NCBI RefSeq assembly: GCF_030445035.2
Contig: NC_080699.1
Location: forward strand, 1,178,001-1,242,000
Length of the DNA: 64,000 bases
Origin: Dasypus novemcinctus
Lineage: Eukaryota; Chordata; Mammalia; Cingulata; Dasypodidae
Direction: 5' to 3'
This document shows positions 11,718 through 26,959 of the stretch, in pieces. The notes below the pieces were generated by a model that was not told where the DNA came from, searched no databases, and worked only from the letters and a program-made list of their open reading frames with translations. Within the stretch, counting starts at the first letter, position 1. Each line of letters starts with the position of its first letter. The position numbers and the translations under genes are program-made.

Positions 11718-11963
11718 CCTGCTGTATACCAGCCTGTCCAGACACGAGGTCCACGTGAGCACCAGCCCCAGCACCTGAGTGCCTGCTGTATACCAGCCTG
11801 TCCACACACGAGGCCCACGTGAGCACCAGCCCCAGCACCTGAGTGCCTGCTGTATACCAGCCTGTCCACACACGAGGCCCACGTGAGCACCAGCCCCAGC
11901 ACCCGAGTGCCTGCTGTATACCAGCCTGTCCACACACGAGGCCCACGTGAGCACCAGCCCCTG
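11718..11963. repeat. Minisatellite with a 64-bp unit, ~3.8 copies
   Basis: The unit begins CCTGCTGTATACCAGCCTGT and runs through CACACACGAGGCCCACGTGA to CAGCACCTGAGTG. Copies differ by one or two bases. All three frames stay open across the array, which is why several overlapping spurious reading frames appear here. Confidence 0.94.
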
Positions 11964-13859
11964 CCCCACGGAGGCCACAAGCAGCACGACCTACCTACCT
12001 CTGCAGGGAGCAACAGGGCTACAGAGAAAAAGGGAGCCAGGGAGGCGTGAAGGGGAGGGGCCTGCTGCAGGCAGCGAGGCCAGGAGAGGCCTCTCAGCCA
12101 GCGGAGGGCCGGCGGAGCACAAGGAGCCCATCAGCGCGTCTACAGCAGCACCACCGCGCAGGAGCAGGGATGGGGTCAGGAGCAGCAGCCTCAGGTGTCC
12201 AGGAATGTTTTCATGTAAAAGGCAGACCCAGGGTTTGAGGTCATCACGAGTACCGAGGAAAAGCAGCGGAACTCGACTGTAACCCGTGGACTCTGCTTAT
12301 GGAGCCCCGCCCTGTTCCGTGGAGGAGAAGGTGCTGCTTATGCTGGCAGGTGTATCTTATTTATTTTTTACCTAGAAGTCGATCAAAACATTCATACTGA
12401 GTACAAAATCTTCTTCTGCTTCAAATTCTTCCTTCTTCTGCAACATGGGAAAGAAACCAGCTGATGTATAGAAATGCAGGAAATAAAGTAAAATGCAAAA
12501 GGCTCAAGAATTGTCAATCTGAGAAAATCTTTTGTTTTTTCTAAATCCATGAAAGCAACAATAAAAAAGTATCTATAAATGCAGTTGGTGACAAACGCAT
12601 CTAACAGTATTACAAAGGCACCACAAAACCTCAAAGCGGGGAGAAGCAGCTGACCTAAGGAACGCTGGAAACCACGTCCAGACTAGATACAGCTGAACAC
12701 AAAACGAACAAACACTAGTTGTTTACCTAGTAGGTAAATTTGCTTCTGACACAGTATGAGTTAGCAATTCTGAAATTACTTTATATTTAAACCAGGACTG
12801 GAAAAAAAAAAGTAAATACATTATAGGTTTCTGTTAAGAGAAAGAAGTTACGAATAAGGAATGGAGGAAGACTACAATGAACCGAGCGGGCTGATTAGAG
12901 TCAGTATGAATTCACGTTCATTTGCTTTTCTAAAATATATAATAGCCCTAGGCAGAAATGTCAGTGTGAGTGTGCGCGCTCAGCACACACACCTCTGCTT
13001 CCTGGGGTGTTTTTTTGAGAGGACTGAGGGCCTAGTAGCAATAAGCTCCTGAGTACCTGCATCCTGGTTTCTCTTCAATAAAAGACCCAGGGCCCCCTTA
13101 TACAAGTGGGTGATTCCAGGGCTAGGAAAGGAAGATATACAATGAGCCTGGTGTATATCGTGGGCCAAAAAGCAAGTGCTCAAAAAAAGAGAAAGAAAGA
13201 AAAAAAGAGGGAAGAAAATCAGGGCATGTTGAGCGGGCACAGGAGCCAACCTAAAAGAGCTCCCAAAGGCCAAAGCGAGAACAAGCTGAGCAACAGAAGA
13301 AACTGATGGTATTAGATCATTACACATAGACGGAAACACGCATCCGTGAGTCCATACTGACATCAATCAGTAACTGAATAAATAAGTGGGGGGAGAGGGA
13401 CAAATCCTCCTTGCAGAAGAATTCTAGTTCATAAACGTAGAAGGAATGAGGGAAATCTAAAGCCACGTTACAACACGGCAGTAAAAACCAGTCCAAACAA
13501 GCTCCACCGGTGGAGCTGGAACTGGGGGCGGCAGCCTACGGCACACGTGTCGGCCCGACCTCCGCGTGCTTCTCCCACGACAGTGGCTACCCAGAGTGGA
13601 AGCGGCGACGCCGCCAGAAGCCTGGCAGCCCCTCGGCCACCAGCAACCAGCAGCTCCCAGCCTGCGCGACTGCCGTGCTCTCACAAGCCTGCCCGCCCTC
13701 CTCGCTCTTTTCCTTGACTCATTCCTACCTCGGGAGAGCAGGAAGGGCAGCGGCCTGGGGAGGCTGTGAGCAAGCGAAGGAGCGGCTCGCAGCAGTGGCC
13801 AGTCATCAGAGCCAACGCTCGCCTGCTCCTGGCAATTTATCCCAGGGCACCAGTCAGTC

Positions 13860-14307
13860 TGTGGAGAAGTAGGAGCCTGAGACCACCCCCACCCGAGGAA
13901 AATTCCACAGCCCCCTAAGCGCCTGTATCTCGCTTCTGTAACAAGCTTGCTCGACTGTAAAACCTTATCTCAGAGTCTCCTCCTGTAGGAAGTCTCATCA
14001 GCCTCTGCCAGAAGACCAGCCTGACCCAGGCCCCTGTAAACAAGAGCTCTCCAACTGCTTGTCTCCCTGATAGAATCCCCAGAACTTAATTAACCGGAAA
14101 CATCTGCTTCTGTACGTGCTTACTTGCTGAGCTATTGCCCCTGCCCTGAACCTAAAGGCCTATATAAGCAAACTCCCTCCACCCCCCCGCGACCCAGGGC
14201 CGCTCTCTCCTCTGCGTAGGATGAGGCAGTCGCCGCGCGGCTAATAAAGCTCTCAATTGGAACTTTATTCAGAGTCTGAGTCTGGTCGATATCGCTGGTC
14301 TATAACA
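13860..14307 (+). repeat. 5' LTR of the retrovirus
   Basis: 448 bp, starting TGTGGAGAAGTAGGAGCC and ending CTATAACA (TG..CA). TATATAAG at 14161-14168 is the likely TATA box and AATAAA at 14243-14248 the polyadenylation signal. It pairs with the copy at 20092-20520. Confidence 0.95.
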
Positions 14308-14309
14308 TT

Positions 14310-14327
14310 TGGAGGCCCCAGCGAGAT
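14310..14327 (+). promoter_or_regulatory. Primer binding site for tRNA-Thr(UGU)
   Basis: TGGAGGCCCCAGCGAGAT starts two bases after the 5' LTR. It is complementary over all 18 bases to the CCA-tailed 3' end of mammalian tRNA-Thr(UGU) as I recall that tRNA. This fits a class I element. Confidence 0.85.
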
Positions 14328-14380
14328 AGATCGACAAGATCCCCCACTCCAGCGGGGTTGATCTCCTCAGACTCAGGGAG

Positions 14381-14390
14381 ACAGGTACGT
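14381..14390 (+). promoter_or_regulatory. Likely retroviral splice donor in the leader
   Basis: ACAG|GTACGT, 54 bp after the primer site, is a strong donor match of the kind used to splice envelope messages. A second donor-like CTAG|GTGAGT lies at about 14549. Confidence 0.5.
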
Positions 14391-17300
14391 TCTGGGGACG
14401 GGCCAGCGGTCTAGGAGAAGGCCTCCGAGGGACATTCCTCCGTCCTGAATGCCGCCCAGCCCTGGAACTTGTCTCCACCTAAATTCTAAATTCTCCACCT
14501 GGAGAGCGTCAGGAGTTCCTGGGCCCAGGATCAGCAAACGGGATGTCCCTAGGTGAGTCTGTTTTCTGGAAAACCTCTGCGGAGTCTGGATTGTGGAGAA
14601 GTGGATCTGCTGGATGCAGCAAACAGATTCACCCTCCCGTCAGAGCGAGACGTCACTCCTGACTCCGGTTCAGGTTGTCTGGTTTGTCTTATCGTCTGTC
14701 TCAGTTGTTTGTCTTTTTCTATTTCTGTTCTGTGTAATTTGTGAAGAATTATGAGTCAACTGTAAACTGTATGTTTCTGCTGTGTTATAATTGTTTTGTA
14801 TTTGTTTGTTCAATGTCAGTGTGTATTTTGATACCTTCAGATGGTGATATAAATTAACAAAATTTTTTAAAAGAGCTCTATTCAAATGGCCAAATATTAA
14901 ATAAGCGCTTATATCAATACATAAGTTTGAATGTTAATGGGATTTCTACAATGACAAAAATTGTAAGTCTTAGCAAAATTACTGTCTTTTCATTAAATAG
15001 TTCTTGCCTAAATTAAAATGAATACTTTATTTTTCCTCACAGAATAAAATGAAGGATGTAAAACTTAAATGAATATTAAAGAAAATTAAAAATTTGTGGG
15101 AATGCTAACTGAAATGTAGTAAGTTTTTCAAAAAGTTGTGTTTTGCCCTAAAATAGGATGGCTAATTTTCATAAACTCATGAAACTTAAATGCATGTGGT
15201 GAACTATAGAAGATATTATGGTAACTTTAAGTAAGAAAATGTGTTCTGCGAAAATAAAATTTGTCTTAAAGTAGTATAATTATAGTCTATATGGTTATAA
15301 ATTATAAGTTTAACAAAGCATTGTTTAAAGTGTTTAAATGGCTAATTCCAAAAAGTTATTATTAAACAAAACCTGAATTAATAATAATAATAAAAAGTAA
15401 TTTTATAACAGGAAAACTTGTCAGCAGTCAGCCTCCCCTGCCAACTTGCTCCTAGGAGACTGTTTTTGGTATTGCATGCTGCTATGTTAAAAGTGAAGAA
15501 AAGTTTAATGTTGATGGTAATTATACTTTATAAGAGATTTGCCTGGTAACTTACATACATGGAATGTATAGAACGTGTTTTTATTGTTACAGAAACAGGA
15601 GAAGATTTTGTCCTAAGATAAAATGATTGATCATTGGGAACAGTACAGTGTGGGACAAAACCTGAATGAGTGCTGAAGGTGTGGAAGGTTTGTGGAAGAG
15701 AAATTTTTTGTGATTGAAAATTGAGTAAGATTTGATGGGTCTGTCTATAAAGTTTTAAAAGGTTTAGTATCAAGTAGTATACTAATGCAAAGTAAAAAAA
15801 TTTTGTTCTTTCTCAAAGTCGCTCAAGTCATTAGTCTCTTTTAGTAAAAGTTTCCTGAATAATCAATATACAAAGAAAGTCTGTTTTATCAAAATAACTT
15901 CTTGTGCTTTAACCTCATCATTTCCTCAGTGTTTGAAGAAGAAAGGGTCTTATCTCTTTCAAAGGAACATAATGTTCTAGAAATCAAATCCTGTCTTTTT
16001 ATTTCAAACTAACTGCAAGAGATTTGTTCTTTTACCTTGAAAAAAAAAATTTAAATAGTTGAGTTCATTTAATATGTTATAAGTCGAATGAAAAGTGTTT
16101 AAAAGTGTTATAAAATTAACAGGTTTTTTTCCTTTAACCCTCTGTTAAAGTTGTATGAGTAAAAAGTTCAACTGAATACTTGAGTGTATAAATTTACCAA
16201 TATTTCAGCATAATATGAAACAGAAGTACAATGTAGTTAATTATGGTTTTAATTATTATAAAAAAGTATGTATCACAGAAACCTCTTATTAGAAATTAAA
16301 ATAACAACACTGTAGTATGCAGTAGTCCAAATATTGCTAGTTTGTTGTAAAAAGTTAATGTCCAGCTGTGTCGCTATAATTTTGTTTTAAAACTTGCTAA
16401 AACTTTCTTTAGTGTCATCTTAGACTGGTTAAGCCAGCCTACATTCTTCTATCTGTGAAAAACCTAACAATGGACTTTTGCAGTGCTTTTCCAGACTACG
16501 TGCATAGCCCAACCATCTCTCCTAGCATGGTAATAACCTGGCTGTGCAGAAAAAAATCTGTGGCTAAAACCTACTGATAACGTTACTAACCAGTAATCCT
16601 TTTTTTCAAAATTAAAAGAAACATCAGAAACAGTAGTATCTTATCTTAAAAGCCTGAACTAGGCAAACAGTTGGGACAGGTTGTGGGGTCCCTGCTACTC
16701 TGTTGAGTTCTTGGATGCTGTTTGGCTGAGTGGAATACAGCTTTGCTTTCTGCTGTAATTAATAAGGTGCAGTGTTTTCTCGTGTTAATGAAATTTGTAA
16801 TATTGTTGAAATGCTGGCGATCTTTCATCCCTCATTTAGCTCAAATATTAAAACCATTATATGTATTAATTGAGAAAAGTCCTTCATGGAAGTAGGAAAA
16901 CCTCCAGCAAGCTGCTTTAAATAATAATAAAAGGAAAGTAAATTGTAGACATTAACTTAGTCTATAAATTGAATGTGGCAAGCACCAATATTTGCTTTGG
17001 GTCGAGTTTGTGGCAAAGGCAAAATTCTAAACAAGTACTCCTTGGGTTTTAATCACAATTCTGGAAAGAAGCCAAAAATATAATATAGAAAAGCAATTAT
17101 GTGCAGCATAGGAGGTCCTGCAAAAAGTGAAAGATTTAACCCAATAGTGTCTGGTCACTCTAAAAACTGCCATCCCTATCCAGGGGTAGACTGCAAATAC
17201 TAAAAGCAAGACAGGAATGATGAACTGTTGTAAATCACCCTGAAATCTATGAAAAAAACATCCGGGATACCTGCTAGTAGTAACCAGGTAACTGTCTGTC

Positions 17301-17400
17301 ATGTCCCTGCCCACCCCACTAGCATCCCTTTCAGGACTGTTGATGCAGACACCTTTGTGAAGATCCAAGGCTCTACCACTGAAACCTGAAAAAAATAGCA
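14391..17400 (+). other. Retroviral internal region without recognisable gag or pol
   Basis: Very AT-rich, stop-dense sequence. I read all frames and found neither a nucleocapsid zinc knuckle, a protease D-S/T-G motif, an RT YXDD motif nor an integrase HHCC pattern. Either gag-pol was deleted or it has decayed beyond recognition. Confidence 0.5.
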
Positions 17401-17699
17401 AAGTGGCTCCACTGAAAAAGCAAACATCGTGAGCACCAAACCGTGTGGCGCCTAGCCCAGCAGTTCCGGCTGCCTGTTACTTGCCAACAGCTCATAGACA
17501 TCCCCCGTAACTTCCTTCATGCTGACGCCAATGACCGTGACATCAGGTCCCTCCTGCTTTTGAGAGGAGTGAGCCCCCAGATGCACAATTCAAAGCCTCC
17601 AGGGAGTAATACAATAAAAATCCACCCAAGCTGTATTCATTACTTTACAAAAATAAAAAAGGGGGGGGAAAGTGGAAATATGGCCAGAGGTTAAAATAC

Positions 17700-19230
17700 T
17701 TCACTGAGACCTGTGGCAATTACTGCCATACATCACATTAACTTTACAAATCCTGGAGCTGTGAACTTGCAGCTTGTAGTCTGCCTCTGAACTTTGGACC
17801 TGCGTGCCCTCTCTTCAGGCTTTCATCGCAGGAATTGTTAACATTACAAAGGAAAATGATGCCCGACCCTTGGGCTAATGTTACTCACAGTCATGACCTA
17901 CAAAAGAATTTGTAGAGAATATTTCTTGAAATTGCCCCTACTTATAAATGGTTAGAAAATATAAATAAAACAAAACAGTATTTAACCCTTAATCAAACAT
18001 ATCATCTTAAAGCCTGTGTTAAAAATCCATTTGTTTTCATAACTGGTAAAGTAACTATTAAGAATAACTCACTGTTTTATAAAAATGGTGCCTTGTATAC
18101 ATGTCTACCAAAAAGTGTGTTGCAGGATGGAAAAGCAAAAGCAAAAGCCAGAAGAAGAAAAGGCATCTGGATACCTGTGAAAATGATGTGGATTTGGCAA
18201 TCATCTCCTGAAAGTCAGTTATTGCTACATATGGTACAAGAATTCTGGGAAACGGACTTTGGCCCAGTGGTTAGGGCATCCGTCTACCATATGGGAGGTC
18301 CGCGGTTCAAACCCCGGGCCTCCTTGACCCGTGTGGAGCTGGCCATGCGCAGTGCTGATGCGCGCAAGGAGTGCCATGCCATGCAAGGGTGTCCCCCGCG
18401 TGGGGGAGCCCCACGCGCAAGGAGTGCGCCCGTGAGGAGCCGCCCAGCGTGAAAAGAAAGAGCAGCCTGCCCAGGAATGGCGCCGCCCACACTTCCCGAG
18501 CCGCTGATGACAACAGAAGCGGACAAAGAAACAAGACGCAGCAAACAGACACCAAGAACAGACAACCAGGGGAGGGGGGGAAATTAAATAAATAAATAAA
18601 TCTTTAAAAAAAAAAAAAAAAGAATTCTTAAAACTGACTAAACACTTTATTGGACTGCTTATTATAAGCATTTTGAGACTGATTGGAATCATTACAGCTG
18701 CTGCTACATAAAAGTTCAAACAACAATACGTGCATGATTGGCATAAAAATGCTAGTGATTTGTAGCACAGCCAAGAGCACATTGATGAACAGTTAAATAA
18801 TCGGGTTAATGATTTTAAATCGGTTGTTTTACATATTGGAAATCAATTGTATAATTTAAACTTGTTAAGGGGATTGAAATGTGATTAGAATGAAAGCAAC
18901 TTTTGTATTACTCCTCTTGCCTATAATTCATCTAATATAGAATGGAAAAAAAATTAAGAATCGTTTGCTAGGCCATAAAAGTAATACCTCTCTGGAAATA
19001 AATGAATTACAAAAAAAAATTAGAAATGTCTCAAAATCAAATTCATGTAGCCAATGATAAAAATATTTTCTCAGATATAATTTCACATATTACAAAATTT
19101 AACCCAGTCAATTAGTAGGAATCACAGCATTTCCTGTCAGATTTAGGAACAGGGCTAATCATATTTGTTCTGTTGCTCATGATTTTCACCTGTGCTGGAC
19201 AGTGCTTTCAAAGAAAACTGCAATACGTAA
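17700..19230 (+). pseudogene. Broken betaretrovirus-type envelope remnant, split by a SINE
   Basis: About 17.7-18.24 kb reads as an old surface subunit with N-glycosylation sequons (NVT, NKT) and a basic run RRRKGIWIPV near its end. After the SINE, about 18.63-19.2 kb reads as a transmembrane subunit: hydrophobic fusion-peptide-like stretch, coiled-coil-like segment, paired cysteines, then a membrane segment near 19150 (LIIFVLLLMIF). The layout resembles class II (HML-like) envelopes, not class I. Stops and frameshifts occur throughout, and the SINE separates the subunits, so it cannot make a protein. Assignment is by eye. Confidence 0.6.
18247..18619 (+). mobile_element. DAS-type SINE, long form, nested in the retrovirus
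   Basis: tRNA-like head (GGCCCAGTGGTTAGGGCATC, then GGTTCAAACCCC), the long body, and an AAATAAATAAATC plus A-run tail. AAGAATTCT at 18238-18246 and 18620-18628 is a perfect 9-bp target duplication. It inserted after the provirus. Confidence 0.95.
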
Positions 19231-19294
19231 CAGCCATGGGACATGTGAATAATCTGGTGCTGGCAAAAGCACTTCATTAACTTCCCCAAGTCGA

Positions 19295-19365
19295 AGAGCT
19301 TGGCTGGTAGCCAATGACGGGTAAGACTCTCAGAGGAGGGCAACCTAAGACAGGCACGGTCACCT
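19295..19365 (+). promoter_or_regulatory. CTE-like RNA nuclear-export motif
   Basis: CCAATGACGGGTAAGA (19311-19326) and AACCTAAGACAGGC (19342-19355), 15 bases apart, match as far as I recall the two conserved strands of the NXF1-binding loop in the constitutive transport element of type D retroviruses (MPMV/SRV). In those viruses the element sits between env and the 3' LTR; here it follows the betaretrovirus-type envelope remnant. Only one of the two symmetrical loops of the full element is evident. Confidence 0.6.
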
Positions 19366-19464
19366 CGACTAAAACAAAAAGAGTGAAGCATAGTAGCCCA
19401 TACATTACTTCTCTGGAAAACTGGGAAAGAGTATCTTGAAACATCGAGTCTTGAGCACCACTGG

Positions 19465-20000
19465 TACAAGAGGGCCCCAATCCTAGTTCCCCTTCTAATT
19501 GGGCTGGGCATTGCTGGATCAACCGCGGTGAGATCAGCAGCTCTTGTAAAAAGTCACTCTGATGTCAGCCAATTGTCAGCCCTAGTTACCCAGGACCTCA
19601 AAAACCTTGAATATCAGATTTCACATTTAGAGGAAGCACTTGATTACTTAGCCAAAGTAAGCCTCCAGAACCGGCGGGGACTGAACTTATTATTCCTCAA
19701 ACAAGGAGGCCTTTGCTTAGCTTTAAGAGAAACTTGTTGCTTTTATAACTAACCACTCCGGCATCATTAAAGAAAGCTTAAACTTAGTCCGGAAACTATT
19801 AAAAGAGTGAAAAAAGGCTCAGTCAGCCACCAAAAATTAGTATGAAAGTTTATTTAATTAGTCCCCGTGGCTTACAACCCTTATCACTGCCCTTTGGGGC
19901 CCCTTAATCCTCCTATTGTTGCTGTTAACCGGCAGCCCATTCATAATGAATCGTTTAGTTTGCTTTATCCGAAAGAGTGCAAACCGTTAAGCTCTTAATC
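19465..20000 (+). pseudogene. Broken gammaretrovirus-type envelope TM remnant
   Basis: A frame at 19528-19752 has a coiled-coil-like segment, then LQNRRGL and a CX6CC motif, the hallmarks of class I/type D transmembrane subunits. It stops at 19750, just after the CX6CC. The remainder, in pieces, includes a leucine-rich membrane segment near 19910. Upstream, the fusion-peptide region (about 19470-19520) contains stops. Non-functional. Confidence 0.75.
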
Positions 20001-20074
20001 GTGAACACCCCATACCAAAGCTTACCTATGCAGGACACTGGAAAGCACTCAAATTCAAAGGTTTGAATCTCCAC

Positions 20075-20091
20075 AAAAGAGAAGTAGGGAA
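20075..20091 (+). promoter_or_regulatory. Polypurine tract
   Basis: A purine-rich run (AAAAGAGAAGTAGGGAA, one T) directly before the 3' LTR, the usual plus-strand primer site. Confidence 0.85.
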
Positions 20092-20520
20092 TGTGGAGAA
20101 GTAGGAGCCTGTGACCACCCCCACCCGAGGAAAATTCCACAGCCCCCTAAGCGCCTATATCTCGCTTCTGTATCAAGCTTGCTCAACTGTAAAACCTTAT
20201 CTCAAGGCCTCCTCCTGTAGAAAGTCTCGTCAGCCCCTGCCAAAAGACTAAGCTGACAACAAGAACTCTCCAACTGCTTGTTTCCCCTGATAGAATTCCC
20301 AGCACTTAATTAACCACAAACACCTGCTTCTGTACGTGCTTACTTGCTGAGCTATTGCCCTCTGCCCTGAACCTAAAAGCCTATATAAGCAAACTCTCCC
20401 CACGACTCGGGGCCGCTCTCTCCTTTGTGTAGGATGAGGCAGTTGCCGCGCAGCTAATAAAGCTCTCAATTGGAACTTTATTCAGAGTCTGAGTCTGGTC
20501 AATATCGCTGGTCTATAACA
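20092..20520 (+). repeat. 3' LTR of the retrovirus
   Basis: 429 bp, TGTGGAGAAG to CTATAACA. TATATAAG at 20382-20389, AATAAA at 20456-20461. It lacks about 18 bp present in the 5' copy near 14030. Confidence 0.95.
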
Positions 20521-20789
20521 AGTCTCCTACTAGCATTCAGCATTTTGCACTGATAGATATTAAATTCTACAACCAGGCCCCAGATCTCGATTCTTCTTTG
20601 TTAACGTCTCAGGTTTGTCCCTTTCATACCAGTTGCACTGCCATCTCAATCAGCACTCTATTTTTTTTTAATGCTTCTTCAAGTGTCACTCTTTTCAATC
20701 AATCCTGCACCCTACCAAAGGACTAAACTTCTTAAAACTACTAACAGAGAAAGCTCATCTAGCAATATCATATCTGAAAGGCATTTGCA

Positions 20790-21255
20790 TATACACACCA
20801 GGTCACGTGTGCAAGAATGTTCACAACAGCAGGGTTACCAAAGTGAAAATCTGGAACAATCCAAAATGTTTAGACAGGATGAAAAGTTCAGCTGTGTTCA
20901 TCAGTGAAAAACTACATTTATAAGCATCAAAATGGGCACGTTTCAGTATCATGATGTTGAACGTAAGCTGCAAAATACACAGCAAGATTCCAGTCATGCC
21001 ACAACTAAACAAAACATTCATTAGGGATATATATGTGACTAAACGGTAAAGAACAGTGGAATAATTAACTGCAAAATGAGGCCAGGGTTTATCTCTGGGG
21101 AAGGGGATGACATGAGTGATTGGTGTGAGATAACAGAGGTAATATTCTATTTCTTTGGCTGAATTTAAGGATATTCATCTTACTGTTATTCTTATACCTC
21201 ATTCATATGCTATAAATGTATAGGTATTAACATGTTGTGGGAAAACAGTAAGGAA
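20790..21255 (+). repeat. Old L1 3' fragment
   Basis: AGAATGTTCACAACAGCAGG, then words for the ACAATCCAAAATG, GATGAAAAGTTCAGCTGTG and CAGGGTTTATCTCTGG segments, in the order of an old L1 3' end. No open frame. Confidence 0.6.
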
Positions 21256-21681
21256 CATGGTTTGACGCTGAAACGTTTCCATAATGCAAAGAGTGCGGGC
21301 TTAGGAACAAAGGGCCTTGACTAAATGAAACACCATCTGATCAGCACAAAAAATGTGTGCATGAGGAAGCGTTTCAACTTGGTATGACCTGTACCTTATT
21401 ATCGTAAATGTTGCACCTGTTCCTTATCATAGTAAATAACAATCAGCTGCTTGTTAGTTCCTAAATAAATAGGATGCGGAAACTAGGGTCCAGGCTCTCA
21501 GCTTCAGCAGCTGTGAGTCCCCTGATCCAATCTTTATTTCCTCTCGTCTCTTCCTTTCTTTTCTGTCCTTTTATTTCTTCAGTTCTGTGTTGCCCTCCCT
21601 TCGTGCAAACCCATTGCTGAGCTGGTCTCATATTAATATTTACTCAAAACAATTTCAAAATGCAGTCAAACTAAGCTTTAT

Positions 21682-21773
21682 AACTTATTTCTGTAAAGTG
21701 CCCTTTATTCCTTCAAGGTTGATCCTGCACTGACAACCTTGAAGGAATAAAGGGCACTTTACAGAAATAAGTT
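21682..21773. repeat. Perfect 39-bp inverted repeat with 14-nt loop
   Basis: Left arm 21682-21720 begins AACTTATTTCTGTAAAGTGC; right arm 21735-21773 is its exact reverse complement, ending ACAGAAATAAGTT. The loop is GATCCTGCACTGAC. It lies 50 bp downstream of the MRE11 exon 7 donor (in transcript sense), so the pre-mRNA could form a long perfect stem there. Confidence 0.98.
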
Positions 21774-21822
21774 TAGAAACAGAGGTCTGGGGAACTTCAA
21801 TGCATGGATCAAAATATTTTTA

Positions 21823-22014
<192 letters not shown>

Positions 22015-22499
22015 TTATGTGCTTCTCAAAGTATTTCAATTTCTATCAGAGAAACATTTGAAACCTGGAATTTTTTACAAATGGTTATGTCCCAGGTTCT
22101 TGGATGACAGCTGCTAAGCTGTATTAATGATGCTTCCAATTCAAGCATATAAGCCTTCAAAATTTAAAAAAATGGGGAAAAAATGTGAAATTGTTATGTT
22201 TAAACGTATAAAAGTTTGTTTTTCACTCTATTATAAATTGCAAATATACATGTACCTTGGTTCTAACATAACATGCACAAAGATTAAAAGCAATGAGATA
22301 CAAATACAAATGTATTTAAAAATGCAATATTCTCATGTATATGTTTTTAAATAAAAATATTGTATTTTTTAATTATTGAATAACTTTTAAATAATTCTTC
22401 ATGTACCCCAAAGGATTTCCTTGGTCTAGTGAAGAACAATAACAAAAAACAAAAAACAAATAAAGAAGCAAAATAATTACAAATAATGAATACTCTAAA

Positions 22500-25990
<3,491 letters not shown>

Positions 25991-26464
25991 AAATAAGAAC
26001 TTCTAAGGTTTCTATTATATTAAAAACCACTCAAAAATTAAAGAATAAAGCCTATGTTGAAGAGATCGCAGTGTGAAAAATTTCCCCAATTTCTCTCAGG
26101 GTACTTTCACATTGATTTAAGATGGAATGTAATTTTTATAATAGTCTATATACAATAGAAACAATATTTAAAGCTACTGCACTAATCCTAAAACAAATAA
26201 AACATCAAGCTGAACTTAATCCAAGGAAAACACAACAAATGGACTTTAAGTACATTATTTCTAGCCTCAAAAATACTTGAGAGATAATATATACAAAATA
26301 ACTAATGTACTCTTTAAAAATACTGTTACTAGTCCTTTCATTCATATGGAATAACCCTAACAGGCTTTCACCTACTGGGCACTAAATAAGTTGAAGACAC
26401 TGAATTGTTAAAGCAAACTTTCTCAGCATTAAAGATGATAGCTCTAAATTAGCTCTTTCTAATA

Positions 26465-26790
26465 AAATGTAATGTGAGCCACTAATGCAAACCAAACAGG
26501 TTTTAAGTTGTCTAGTAGTCACATTAAATGGAGTAAAAAGAAACAGGTGAAATAAATTTTAATTATGTTATTTAACTCAATATATGCAAAACATTATTTC
26601 AGCACGTTATCAATATAAAAATTCCTAATGAGATACTTGACTTTATTCTCCTAAGTCTTTGAAATTTGATGTGTATTCTACACTTACAGCACATCTCAAT
26701 CCACAGTCACATTTCAAGTGCTTGATATCTACACAAGGTTCATGGATACCAGATTGAACAATGCATCTGTAGATCTTTCAAAGACTTTCA
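26465..26790. mobile_element. Non-autonomous hAT-type DNA transposon
   Basis: ATGTAATGTGAGCCACTAAT, then GTAGTCACATTAAATGGAG, AACTCAATATATGCAAAACA and TACACTTACAGCACATCTCA match the 51133-51425 element segment by segment. This is the MER3/MER33-like group as far as I recall; the exact subfamily is not certain. Confidence 0.65.
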
Positions 26791-26959
26791 AGACACCAAA
26801 TTGCAGTTTTTCTAATTATTCTTTAATTCTACCTTTCAGGATTCTATATCTGAATCTAAAAGGAGAAAAAAATCAATAGATCATTAAAGGAAAAATTTTT
26901 ATTCCACAGTTTTGCTGAATTTAACGGCTATTGATCGTAAGTAAATACTATAAAAAATT

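Larger units (their letters stand above)
13856..20524 (+). mobile_element. Endogenous retrovirus, two LTRs, AGTC target duplication
   Basis: A provirus of about 6.7 kb. AGTC at 13856-13859 and 20521-20524 is a 4-bp target duplication, usual for class I (gammaretrovirus-like) elements. The order is LTR, primer site for tRNA-Thr, leader with a splice donor, a long AT-rich internal part in which I cannot recognise gag or pol, broken envelope remnants, polypurine tract, LTR. The two LTRs differ at about 30 positions by eye over some 425 aligned bases, plus an ~18-bp indel, so the insertion is old. All frames are interrupted; no intact viral gene remains. It lies in MRE11 intron 7, antisense to the gene. 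Confidence 0.93.

Noticed and set aside
11631-12013. Cysteine/tryptophan-rich repeat protein
   Set aside because: Translation of the 64-bp minisatellite in three frames; no start or splice support.
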